From a virus, in the IMG/VR virus record IMGVR_UViG_3300010883_000240, positions 1 through 31,548 of that record: 31,548 bases of DNA, one strand, 5' to 3'. The position numbers and the translations under genes were made by a program. Positions 22,648 to 30,476 of the stretch are shown here, one piece after another. Within the stretch, counting starts at the first letter, position 1. Every line of letters begins with the position of its first letter. The notes under the pieces were generated by a model. That model worked only from the letters and a program-made list of their open reading frames with translations. It was not told the origin of the DNA and did no database searches.

Positions 22648-23982
22648 TTAAGAAGCAGTCAGAATATTGTCAACTCTGAAGATTCTGTAGTATTGGTTAG
22701 TCTTAACAGTTGCAAGACCATCAGCCGCAGTTGACCCAACGAATGGGTTTGAAGCCATACCGTAACGAGTCTTAAAGCCGATCTTAGGCTGGAATGTATC
22801 TTCCCCAACCGCACGTACCATAGTTAATGGAACGTATGGGCAGTAGAATACGCCAGCGTCATATGGGTTAGTACCCTTATAACCAACGTTAACATAGTCT
22901 TGTGATGCATATGGATCAACATATACGCGAGTACGTCCGTTAAGAACACCAGCAAATGTGTTGCCAGTATCATCTACTTGCAAGGCAGTTGACATAGCAG
23001 GAGAATAATCCAGCATGCCAGAAGCAGCAAGTGCAGATGCTACATCAGAAGAAACGATGATGAAGTTACCTTTACCACGTCTTGTCTCTTTAGCAATTGT
23101 ATTAGCTTCACGCTCAATTTGAACGATCAGACCCTTGAACTTCTCAACTGACCAACGACCATCGGCATCAGAAGCTAGGTTGAAGATACCATCAATAGCT
23201 GTATTAGCTGTAGCGGCACCAGTCTTAGCTTGTGAGTTGATTGTACGAATTACTTCGCGGTTGATTTCAGCAAGAATCTCTGTAGACAGAATGTTTGCAA
23301 GCTCTGTCTCAGCGTCTAGACCATGAATCGCTTTCAAGTCTTGAGCCAATTCCAAAGAATACTCAGCTTTCAGCGCACGAGACTTAGCAGTAACAGTTGC
23401 TTTTTCGATTGTGAAGCCCATTTCCTGGAAATCAGAACCTGCACCAGATCCAATTGATTCAGCATCAGCAGTAGACATACCACCAGCTGCTAGACCTGTA
23501 CTACGATCATTATCGATACCAACCGGGTTTGATGATGAGTCATTCAGTCCTGAAGAACTAGCAGTTTGAGTAGTTCCTGAGTCACCAGAGAATCCAGTAA
23601 CTGCTTCATTAAACAACGCTTCGTCGCCTGATGTTGCACCAGCGGATGTTGACTTATAGCGTGACTTCATAGCGAAGATCAAGCCAGTTGGACCAGACAT
23701 TGGCTGCACACCACAGACGTCATATGCCATTAAGTTAGGCATTGCACGACGTACAAGTGCAATCAATACTGGGTTCCAGTTTGCAGTACCTGAGGTAGCG
23801 TTAGCAGGTGCGGCTTCACTAAGGAATGATCCTTGTGCAGCTTCATCAGCAAATGCTTTTTCTTGGTTTTCCAAAATAGCAGCTGTAACAGCTCTACGAT
23901 GGTTGTCTTGGATCTTACCAGCTGACTCATTGTCGAGTACTGGAGACCATTTTTCGATCAGACGATCATACGAATCCATCAT
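22648..23982 (-). CDS. gp23: Major capsid protein (gp23)
   Basis: 444 residues (T4 gp23 is 521 before cleavage). HK97-fold capsid subunit; N-terminal delta region with RRAVTAAILENQ, then NWNPVLIALVRRAMPNLMAYDVCGVQPMSGPTGLIF, typical of T4-like gp23. LSE at 54-56 followed by Ala-Ala-Pro fits a gp21 protease cleavage site ((L/I)-x-E), matching the position of T4's cut near residue 65. AAGGAG eight bases before the first of two ATGs. A terminator follows. Confidence 0.97.
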   Translation of the reverse strand: MMDSYDRLIEKWSPVLDNESAGKIQDNHRRAVTAAILENQEKAFADEAAQGSFLSEAAPANATSGTANWNPVLIALVRRAMPNLMAYDVCGVQPMSGPTGLIFAMKSRYKSTSAGATSGDEALFNEAVTGFSGDSGTTQTASSSGLNDSSSNPVGIDNDRSTGLAAGGMSTADAESIGSGAGSDFQEMGFTIEKATVTAKSRALKAEYSLELAQDLKAIHGLDAETELANILSTEILAEINREVIRTINSQAKTGAATANTAIDGIFNLASDADGRWSVEKFKGLIVQIEREANTIAKETRRGKGNFIIVSSDVASALAASGMLDYSPAMSTALQVDDTGNTFAGVLNGRTRVYVDPYASQDYVNVGYKGTNPYDAGVFYCPYVPLTMVRAVGEDTFQPKIGFKTRYGMASNPFVGSTAADGLATVKTNQYYRIFRVDNILTAS

Positions 23983-23994
23983 TGTGGATACTCC

Positions 23995-25053
23995 TTATTT
24001 ATGTGTTTTTTCGAGAGCTTTAAGATAGCTATCCATATAGCCTGAAACTTGAACGGGTGAATCACCCTCATCAGCTTCGACATATGCAGCTTCTGTAGAC
24101 TCTGTTACGGGTTTTGCGAAATATGATTCTTTAACTGTTGAAACTTTCCTAGAAAATGTTTCTTCGTCTTCAAAATCAATATCTTCAACTAGTGACTTAA
24201 GCTTTTCAACTTGAGTTTCAGCAAGATCACGTGAATGCTCACGGATAATTGCGTCACGCGCATAAGTTTCAAGGGCTTCTGCCATTTCGATAGCTTTACC
24301 AGTTGCGTCGTTAAGTTGCTCTTCGAGCTTCTCAACAGCATCTGCCAAATCATCAACGAGGTCGACTTTAGACTCAGGTACTTCGATATAAGACTGTTCA
24401 AACAAACCTTTCAGGCCTGTCATAAAGTCTTCGGCAATCTCAGATCTAAGACCGTTCTGGATAGCGACTTTGTTGTCTTCCATCCATTGTTCAACTACAT
24501 AGTTGAGGTATGAATCGACTTTTTCTACAAGCTCAGACTTAGTAGATGTTACAGCTTCGGAAAGCTCTTCATCATACTTAGCTTCAAGACGATCGATCTC
24601 TTCAGACAGCTTTGATTTAATTGCTGCTTCGAAGATTACTTCGGCTTTATCCTTAAACTCTTCTGATAAAGTAGCTTCATCAGAAATAAGTGCATTAAGG
24701 TCTTGTGAAAAATCAGCTTGGTACTGAATTTCTACCTGCTCTTCTGCGCCTTCTTCGACATCCAAATTTTCAGCCATCATCTTAGAAAGCATGACACTGA
24801 GGTCTTCTTTCTTAGCTTTTGACATCATTTGATAAGCGGCATTAATCATACCAGCTTTTGTCTTAGGCATCGGATCTTTTTTGGTGTTGTCACCTTTACG
24901 CTTTTTAGCGGTTCCAGTTGCTTCACCAGCTTTATCCACAGAATCTACAGATTGAGCTTCAGCATTCTTAGGATCATGAGCAGTTGCCATTTCCACGACT
25001 TCGTTCTCAACGGCATCATGGAGCTCTTGATCTTCAGTATATTGATCAGTCAT
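23995..25053 (-). CDS. gp22: Prohead scaffolding protein (gp22)
   Basis: 352 residues (T4 gp22 is 269). Highly charged, long helical/coiled-coil protein that forms the prohead core. An acidic N-terminus, a Lys-rich patch at 50-65 and an Ala/Glu/Leu-rich core are seen. Three L-S-E sites at about 129-131, 149-151 and 164-166 are likely gp21 cleavage points. AAAGGAGT precedes ATG. It lies between the protease and capsid genes as in T4. Confidence 0.9.
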   Translation of the reverse strand: MTDQYTEDQELHDAVENEVVEMATAHDPKNAEAQSVDSVDKAGEATGTAKKRKGDNTKKDPMPKTKAGMINAAYQMMSKAKKEDLSVMLSKMMAENLDVEEGAEEQVEIQYQADFSQDLNALISDEATLSEEFKDKAEVIFEAAIKSKLSEEIDRLEAKYDEELSEAVTSTKSELVEKVDSYLNYVVEQWMEDNKVAIQNGLRSEIAEDFMTGLKGLFEQSYIEVPESKVDLVDDLADAVEKLEEQLNDATGKAIEMAEALETYARDAIIREHSRDLAETQVEKLKSLVEDIDFEDEETFSRKVSTVKESYFAKPVTESTEAAYVEADEGDSPVQVSGYMDSYLKALEKTHK

Positions 25054-25065
25054 AATTGACTCCTT

Positions 25066-25722
25066 TTATTTTGATTTGAGTAACGAGAGGAAATTCTTAA
25101 ACTCACGAACTTGTACCTCATAGAGATTTTTTCGTGGAGCTTTCCTAATTTCGGTCTCCATTTGTTCAATATGTCTTGCTTCGACCATACCGTTATTCCA
25201 TACCCATTCTACACCTTCCATAACTCCATTAACAAAAGCATTTGGTGCAGATGGATCTTGGACGATATCTACAGCGTTGAGCATGAAGTCGTTACCAACC
25301 ATCATTGCACCACCGCCTCTCTGCAGACTTCCCATACCACGAGTTGAAACGCCAACCCGGACGCCACCATCGAGAAGACCTTCAACGATCTTACCCATAG
25401 GAGTGTTCAGTATTGTCGCCTTTCCTACAACATCATTTCCCTTCCAATGAAGAGATTCGATCTTGTGTGAAACTTTATCTAGGTTGATTGTTGGGCCCTC
25501 AGGATGATTGAGTTCTCCAACAGCTCTACCTTTTGAAACTTGTTCATCAACATACTTACCAACAGCTGATTCCATAACAGCCTTTGGATATATTCTACCA
25601 TTTCTATTTTTTTGTTCAGCTGAAGCAAAAACACCTTCGATAGCATATTTTTTACTGCCATCTTTATTTGCTTCTACAATCATTTCTAGATTTTGATCAG
25701 TATATTCAGCAATCAGTTTCAT
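25066..25722 (-). CDS. gp21: Prohead maturation protease (gp21)
   Basis: 218 residues (T4 gp21 is 212). Serine protease that cleaves the core and capsid proteins at (L/I)-x-E. GELNHPE carries the catalytic His73 and VGVSTRGMG the catalytic Ser126, the pattern of the herpesvirus-like phage protease fold. ATG overlaps the end of the 69-residue gene by four bases, with GGAAAA as ribosome site. Confidence 0.94.
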   Translation of the reverse strand: MKLIAEYTDQNLEMIVEANKDGSKKYAIEGVFASAEQKNRNGRIYPKAVMESAVGKYVDEQVSKGRAVGELNHPEGPTINLDKVSHKIESLHWKGNDVVGKATILNTPMGKIVEGLLDGGVRVGVSTRGMGSLQRGGGAMMVGNDFMLNAVDIVQDPSAPNAFVNGVMEGVEWVWNNGMVEARHIEQMETEIRKAPRKNLYEVQVREFKNFLSLLKSK

Positions 25723-25928
25723 TTCATTTTTCCAAATTCTTTCACAAATTGCGTAGCAGTTTTTTCTGCTTCTTTTTGTGAATTATAAGCATCAAGCTTA
25801 TCGCCATCTACGTAGGCTATAAACTTGCCCTTATCTTTATGAATCATTACTGAAATACGGCCCACTTTAAAATCAGAGATATGTTCTCCAGGCGGCATCT
25901 TTTTTCTTACTTCAGTAAATACTTTCAT
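25719..25928 (-). CDS. gp68: Prohead core protein, gp68-like
   Basis: 69 residues. Basic protein with short beta patterns (GRISVMIHKDKGKFIAYVDGD) and a C-terminal helix KLDAYNSQKEAEKTATQFVKEFGK. Position between the gp67-like gene and gp21 is that of T4 gp68 (141 residues); similarity is by position and the YVDGDKLD-type ending, so the name is tentative. Preceded by a late promoter about 20 bases upstream and a weak AGGA ribosome site. Confidence 0.6.
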   Translation of the reverse strand: MKVFTEVRKKMPPGEHISDFKVGRISVMIHKDKGKFIAYVDGDKLDAYNSQKEAEKTATQFVKEFGKMK

Positions 25929-25947
25929 ATTTCTATTTATTCCTAAT

Positions 25948-25955
25948 TATTTATA
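25948..25955 (-). promoter_or_regulatory. Late promoter element TATAAATA ahead of the gp68-like gene
   Basis: Exact TATAAATA on the minus strand, 19 bases upstream of the ATG; the predicted transcript starts near 25942, giving a 14-base leader whose AGGA ribosome site lies at its very 5' end. Likely drives the core-protease-scaffold-capsid run. Confidence 0.65.
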
Positions 25956-25960
25956 TAAAT

Positions 25961-26233
25961 TTAATTTTCCAGATCATCATCATCATTAAGGTCTTCATCG
26001 GTGACATCAGCCATGATATCATCAATGTCAACATCAGTATCGTCATCATCAATATCCTGTTGGTCATCGTCAGCAGCTGCTTGAACACCATTATAAACTG
26101 CATCTGCTATACCAATCTTTTCTTGGTCTAAAGCACTTGCCATTCTTTGACCAATTTGGTCATTAAAAATTTCTGTGGCAGCAGAAAAGTTTTTATCTGA
26201 TATAGCCTGAATTAAATTTTCAACTTCACTCAT
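25961..26233 (-). CDS. gp67: Prohead core protein, gp67-like
   Basis: 90 residues. N-terminal helix NLIQAISDKNFSAATEIFNDQIGQRM resembles T4 gp67 (IEAIKSNDLVAVRKEFESIM), and the C-terminal half is almost wholly Asp/Glu, as in T4 gp67 (80 residues). It should form part of the prohead core and be degraded by gp21. AAGGAA precedes ATG. Confidence 0.8.
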   Translation of the reverse strand: MSEVENLIQAISDKNFSAATEIFNDQIGQRMASALDQEKIGIADAVYNGVQAAADDDQQDIDDDDTDVDIDDIMADVTDEDLNDDDDLEN

Positions 26234-26264
26234 TGTTTATTTCCTTTTTAGATTAATAATTTAC

Positions 26265-27767
26265 TTATTGCTCTGTTTCATCTGGCTCTTTTGGGCCTTC
26301 ACTAGCAATCTCATCTCTCATTCTTTCAACCATATCATCGCTTAAATTTAAAACATTTTTTAAGACCCATTCTTTTGAGAAGTACTCACCTACGTAATTT
26401 TGTATCATGTCTAAAGTTTGCACTCTTTCACGTAAAATCTCTGCACTCTTTAATTCAGTAAAATGATTGTCCATTGTGAAATCCATAGTTAATGCGGATT
26501 TCCAATTATTCCAATCTTCTTCTGTAATAATTCCTTTTAGCAATAATTGCTTTTTAAGAATGCCATAAAACAAATGCGAGAATCTTCTACGTAATCTGTC
26601 AATAAACTTTTGAAATTTAAGTTCATCTCTTGTAATCTCTGAAGTTCTACCTAAGCTAAACGAAGCTTCTTGCTCTAACCGACCAACAGGTACGTTTAAA
26701 GATTTATACATTTTCTTTTGGAAATATACAATATCCTCAATTTCTCCAAGATTTTGCCCACCAGGTAGTGTTGATATCTCAGTACCACGACCACCTTCTC
26801 TACGTGGAAGCCAAAAATCTTCGAGTAATGACATGTGTTTCCGGTCATCACGTATTTGGCCAGTCTTAGCATCATACACAAGTTTATTACGGTAACGAGC
26901 CATAATATCTTTCATATACTGCTCAGCTTTACCCTTTGGCATATTACCCACGTCAATGTAAAACATTCTACGCTCAGGTGCACGTGCAAGCCTGTAAATA
27001 ACAACAGCATCTTCCATCATTCTTAGCTGATTAATTGCCTTTAATGATTTATGCAAATATGATACGATTTTTTTACGATCTTCGTTTAACATCCCGGAAG
27101 TAACATATGATACGGCATCTTCGGTCATTTTAACGCCAGCAGATGATTGTGCACCAGGTTTATCCTGATATACAAAATATTCGTCAACCTTCTCAATGAT
27201 CTTAGCACCAGTAGCCTGGTCAGTTTTGGTTTTAACTTGTTTGACTTTACGCATTTTAGATGCATCAATAGGACGAATTTCCTTGATGCCACCTTTTAAA
27301 TTACTTTCATCAACAACTAGATGGTGATATATTCTTCCATCTACATACCATCTACGAAAAATGTCATGGCCATATTCTCCAAAGTCTAACATTCCATAAA
27401 TTGTGTCGAATTCGTCTTTTACTTGTTTTTTAATAGAATCGGATATCTCTAAATTATCTAAATTAACATCAACAATTTTCTTTTCTTTATCAATAGTAAT
27501 TGCTTCATTAATAATTTCTTCAATAGCCATATCAACTTCTGGGTGCATTGCTACACCTCTGTACTGCATTACTAACTGGTAGTTGTCTTTTGAATCGTCA
27601 CCATCCATATTTAGATACTGACCATAATGACTACCTGATGCAGTTACATATCCGGCACCATCGTCGTCACGTGCTGGTACGATCGAAGCTTTTTTCTTCG
27701 GATCATCGTCTTTAGCTTTTTTGATTTCAAAGCCAAAAAGTTTTATACTTCTGTCTGATTCTGCCAT
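26265..27767 (-). CDS. gp20: Portal vertex protein (gp20)
   Basis: 500 residues (T4 gp20 is 524). Dodecameric DNA gateway and prohead initiator. Conserved stretches include YRGVAMHPEVDMAIEEIINEAI, RRWYVDGRIYHHLVVDE, RAPERRMFYIDVGNMPKGKAEQY and FWLPRREGGRGTEISTLPGG, diagnostic of T4-like portals and used as a gp20 environmental marker. Acidic C-terminus (EGPKEPDETEQ). The only nearby ribosome site is weak (GGGCAGAAAG). A terminator separates it from gp19. Confidence 0.97.
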   Translation of the reverse strand: MAESDRSIKLFGFEIKKAKDDDPKKKASIVPARDDDGAGYVTASGSHYGQYLNMDGDDSKDNYQLVMQYRGVAMHPEVDMAIEEIINEAITIDKEKKIVDVNLDNLEISDSIKKQVKDEFDTIYGMLDFGEYGHDIFRRWYVDGRIYHHLVVDESNLKGGIKEIRPIDASKMRKVKQVKTKTDQATGAKIIEKVDEYFVYQDKPGAQSSAGVKMTEDAVSYVTSGMLNEDRKKIVSYLHKSLKAINQLRMMEDAVVIYRLARAPERRMFYIDVGNMPKGKAEQYMKDIMARYRNKLVYDAKTGQIRDDRKHMSLLEDFWLPRREGGRGTEISTLPGGQNLGEIEDIVYFQKKMYKSLNVPVGRLEQEASFSLGRTSEITRDELKFQKFIDRLRRRFSHLFYGILKKQLLLKGIITEEDWNNWKSALTMDFTMDNHFTELKSAEILRERVQTLDMIQNYVGEYFSKEWVLKNVLNLSDDMVERMRDEIASEGPKEPDETEQ

Positions 27768-27817
27768 TCTTTCTGCCCAATTGTTAGCAATAGTCTCATT
27801 ACAATTTAAAATTCTTT

Positions 27818-27845
27818 AAAGAAATGGGACTAGAAGCCTAGTCCC
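27818..27845 (-). terminator. Terminator after gp19
   Basis: GGGACTAG-GCTT-CTAGTCCC on the minus strand followed by ATTTCTTT. An 8-bp stem with a tetraloop, 26 bases past the gp19 stop. Read-through or a separate promoter is required for gp20. Confidence 0.85.
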
Positions 27846-27870
27846 TATTCTCTTACACTACTATATATTA

Positions 27871-28398
27871 CTATGTTGTAGTATCGGTTTCGAAATACTG
27901 GAAAGCAAATGTTACTTGAAATCTTTCAATTTCATCTGCTGCTCCATAACTTACCTCAATTGGAGATAAGTCAGTAGGGAATGCACCTCTAAAGTCATAT
28001 TTCTTTACAGTGTTTCCCTCTCTATCGAGTTGTTCTACAAACAAATCTGTCTCATAAGTAATAGGACTTGCAAGACCGGTGTTTGCGGAATGAGCGTTAA
28101 TACCATTCATCCAGCGTTCCATTGAATTACGAACTGCAAAATCAGTGTCGTTAATAATGGTTACTGTCCAATCAGTAAATGTACGGTCACCAGCCATTTT
28201 TAACTGGCGACCTCTAAAAGGAACTATTACTGTCCCAAACGTTGACCCTGGAAGCTGAGCTGTTTCGCATAAAAACGATGTTAGTTCAGCATCTCCCTCG
28301 GCATAACCTGGGAAATTAATGGTTGCCTTAAATAGATTAGGACGGGCACCACCACCTCTCAGTTTTGATTTAAAGTCATCGACTCCTAAAACTGCCAT
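27871..28398 (-). CDS. gp19: Tail tube protein (gp19)
   Basis: 175 residues (T4 gp19 is 163). Forms the inner tube inside the contractile sheath. NLFKATINFPG, CETAQLPGSTFGTVIVPFRGR, KMAGDRTFTDWTVTIIND and the C-terminal VTFAFQYFE are conserved in this family. AAGGAG eight bases before ATG, 11 bases after the gp18 stop, so it is co-transcribed with the sheath. Confidence 0.94.
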   Translation of the reverse strand: MAVLGVDDFKSKLRGGGARPNLFKATINFPGYAEGDAELTSFLCETAQLPGSTFGTVIVPFRGRQLKMAGDRTFTDWTVTIINDTDFAVRNSMERWMNGINAHSANTGLASPITYETDLFVEQLDREGNTVKKYDFRGAFPTDLSPIEVSYGAADEIERFQVTFAFQYFETDTTT

Positions 28399-28409
28399 TT
28401 ATTTTCTCC

Positions 28410-30395
28410 TTACACCGTGCCTACGACTTCTTCAAAGTCAACACCAGTTCTCACAGCTACGAAATTTAGAGTAACGTAGTTGATTGACCGTGCCGGCTTA
28501 ATGAAGATATCAGCGATGAATTCATTTCTATCAATAACTTCAGCAGTGTTATTTGTAGCATCGGCTACAACACGGAAGTCAGTGATACCCCTTCGTCCTT
28601 TGATTTCTCTTAAGACTGGCTCAACAATATTAACGAATTCAGCTCTTGTGAACTCATCGTTGAACTCAAACAGTACATTTTGCGCTGCTCTACTAATTGC
28701 TCTTTCAAGAATCAAGAATAAACGTCTTACGTTAATTCTATCAAACGCTGATGGACGTGCAAGTGCAGTCTTATCACCAAAGAGAATTGTACCTTGACCA
28801 GGAATATTTGCAATTGGGTTAACACCGTTTTTATACAAAGTATCTCTTTGTGCTTTAGTAGGTGTATATGCCAATGAAGTAATTCCTAAATACTGGCCTC
28901 TTCTAGCACCAGCAGGTGAGAACCATGCTGCTCTATTGAGATCAGTTGCAGCCATAATACCAGCAGTTGAAGATGCTGCAGGGATTTGGATGTACTCGTC
29001 GTTATATTTATCATAGACTTTCAGATAGTTTCCGTCAACTATGAGGTAAGAACTTCTTGGGAAGGCATTTGCGCCTGTCATTTGCGTTTCGATACTAGTA
29101 ACGATAGCTGCAGCGCTTGTAACACCAACAACATCACTTCTAGCAGGCGAAGCAACAACAACACAATCCTTACGAAGGCTACTGGCAGTCGTATTCAGAT
29201 CAGCAACTACTGTTTTTTGATCTGCTTGTGAGCTTAAGCCAGGGGCAATTAGAAAATCAACTTCTACTTGATCTGCGTCTTCGAATAAATCAAATCCACT
29301 TAAGATTTCTGCTGTACCCAAGCTAGCTGAGTTAACTCCATTTGAGAAACTATGGTCTTTAACAGATTGGCTATCACCTAAGAATGTGCTAACACTTAAA
29401 GCGCTAATAGCATTTCCGGCACCTAAAACTCTATAGTCTGAGTCAAAGTTAGCTAACCATACATATTGTGAATTGTTATTAACTACGTCTTTAGCGTAAT
29501 TAGCAACCGCATCTGCAGAAAGGGCATTCGATCCGACCGAAACAAATGGGTATGTTTCAAGAACAGTTCCTTTAGTTCCAGTGAATAATCCGTCTTCGTC
29601 AACTACTGCTACGTGAATTTCGTCCTTTGAACAACCTCTATTACTAGCAAAAGTACTAGTTGAAGGTGCCGCGTCGAAATATGATTTATAATCCCATGCA
29701 CTAAACGCTGATGCAACAGGCGGACAAACTGAAACTTTAATGCTGTTTCCTAATTCACCTGGATATTTTGCAATAAACGTATGGTTACCAACATCTTGAG
29801 CATTTGAACTTGCAGAATCTACATCATAATAAAGTACACCAGCACCATCACTGTCGCCATTTACGGCTGAAAGTATAGCGGATGTAGTATCACTTAATGC
29901 TGCAGTTTGTGATTCAAAGTCATTTAGATTTTTGATAACAACGTTTTGGTTTTGATGCGTAGCTGTTGCTGCGTTTCTTCGCAGAGTTAATGCTTCTGAC
30001 GCAGTATGCAGTGGGTTAACTGCTAGTGTAGTTGCGTTTAAATTTGAACCAGTGCTATCTCCTTGAATAACCTCCGATCCAGTTATGAGCGAAGCTTTAG
30101 TGCTTGAATACGCGTTTTGCGCAGCACTTGTAACTTCTCGTACGACTTGCAAAGAGCTTGAATATCTTAAAAAATAAGAAGCGCTGTGAAAATCAATTGT
30201 GTTAGATGTGTCGGGCGAGGCAAAATTACTGACAAGCTGTGCTTCATTAGCAATAGCTTTTCTTTGTTCAACTGGGCCCCATCTAAAGTTTCCTACAATT
30301 GCGCCTGTAGTTGACTGAACATTTGGAACACCACCTGTTAAGTCAATTTCTTTGACTACAACCGCAGGAGATTCGGACGGTGTGAATAGTGCCAT
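28410..30395 (-). CDS. gp18: Tail sheath protein (gp18)
   Basis: 661 residues (T4 gp18 is 659). Contractile sheath subunit. N-terminal SPAVVVKEIDLTGGVPNVQST and the C-terminal GVNPIANIPGQGTILFGDKTA...FDRINVRRLFLILERAI, FNDEFTRAEFV and AEVIDRNEFIADIFIKPARSINYV match T4-like sheaths. A Ser/Ala-rich variable middle lies at about 130-400. AAGGAAG precedes ATG. A late promoter at 30469-30476 heads the sheath-tube unit. Confidence 0.97.
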   Translation of the reverse strand: MALFTPSESPAVVVKEIDLTGGVPNVQSTTGAIVGNFRWGPVEQRKAIANEAQLVSNFASPDTSNTIDFHSASYFLRYSSSLQVVREVTSAAQNAYSSTKASLITGSEVIQGDSTGSNLNATTLAVNPLHTASEALTLRRNAATATHQNQNVVIKNLNDFESQTAALSDTTSAILSAVNGDSDGAGVLYYDVDSASSNAQDVGNHTFIAKYPGELGNSIKVSVCPPVASAFSAWDYKSYFDAAPSTSTFASNRGCSKDEIHVAVVDEDGLFTGTKGTVLETYPFVSVGSNALSADAVANYAKDVVNNNSQYVWLANFDSDYRVLGAGNAISALSVSTFLGDSQSVKDHSFSNGVNSASLGTAEILSGFDLFEDADQVEVDFLIAPGLSSQADQKTVVADLNTTASSLRKDCVVVASPARSDVVGVTSAAAIVTSIETQMTGANAFPRSSYLIVDGNYLKVYDKYNDEYIQIPAASSTAGIMAATDLNRAAWFSPAGARRGQYLGITSLAYTPTKAQRDTLYKNGVNPIANIPGQGTILFGDKTALARPSAFDRINVRRLFLILERAISRAAQNVLFEFNDEFTRAEFVNIVEPVLREIKGRRGITDFRVVADATNNTAEVIDRNEFIADIFIKPARSINYVTLNFVAVRTGVDFEEVVGTV

Positions 30396-30468
30396 TTTTC
30401 TTCCTTTTCGGTTACTAATTATATGTTAACATTATACGGTTGTATCTCAATCAGCTATTATTTATATA

Positions 30469-30476
30469 ATTACAAA
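30469..30476 (-). promoter_or_regulatory. Late promoter element TATAAATA ahead of gp18
   Basis: Exact T4-type late element overlapping the terminase stop codon. Predicted start near 30463 gives a leader of about 68 bases before the sheath ATG. The conventional spacing makes this the clearest late promoter in the window. Confidence 0.78.

Noticed and set aside
23996-24003. CATAAATA, one base from the late promoter element, just before gp23
   Set aside because: It consists of the last codons and stop of gp22, and a start six bases on would remove the gp23 ribosome site. gp23 is more likely read from the upstream late promoter.
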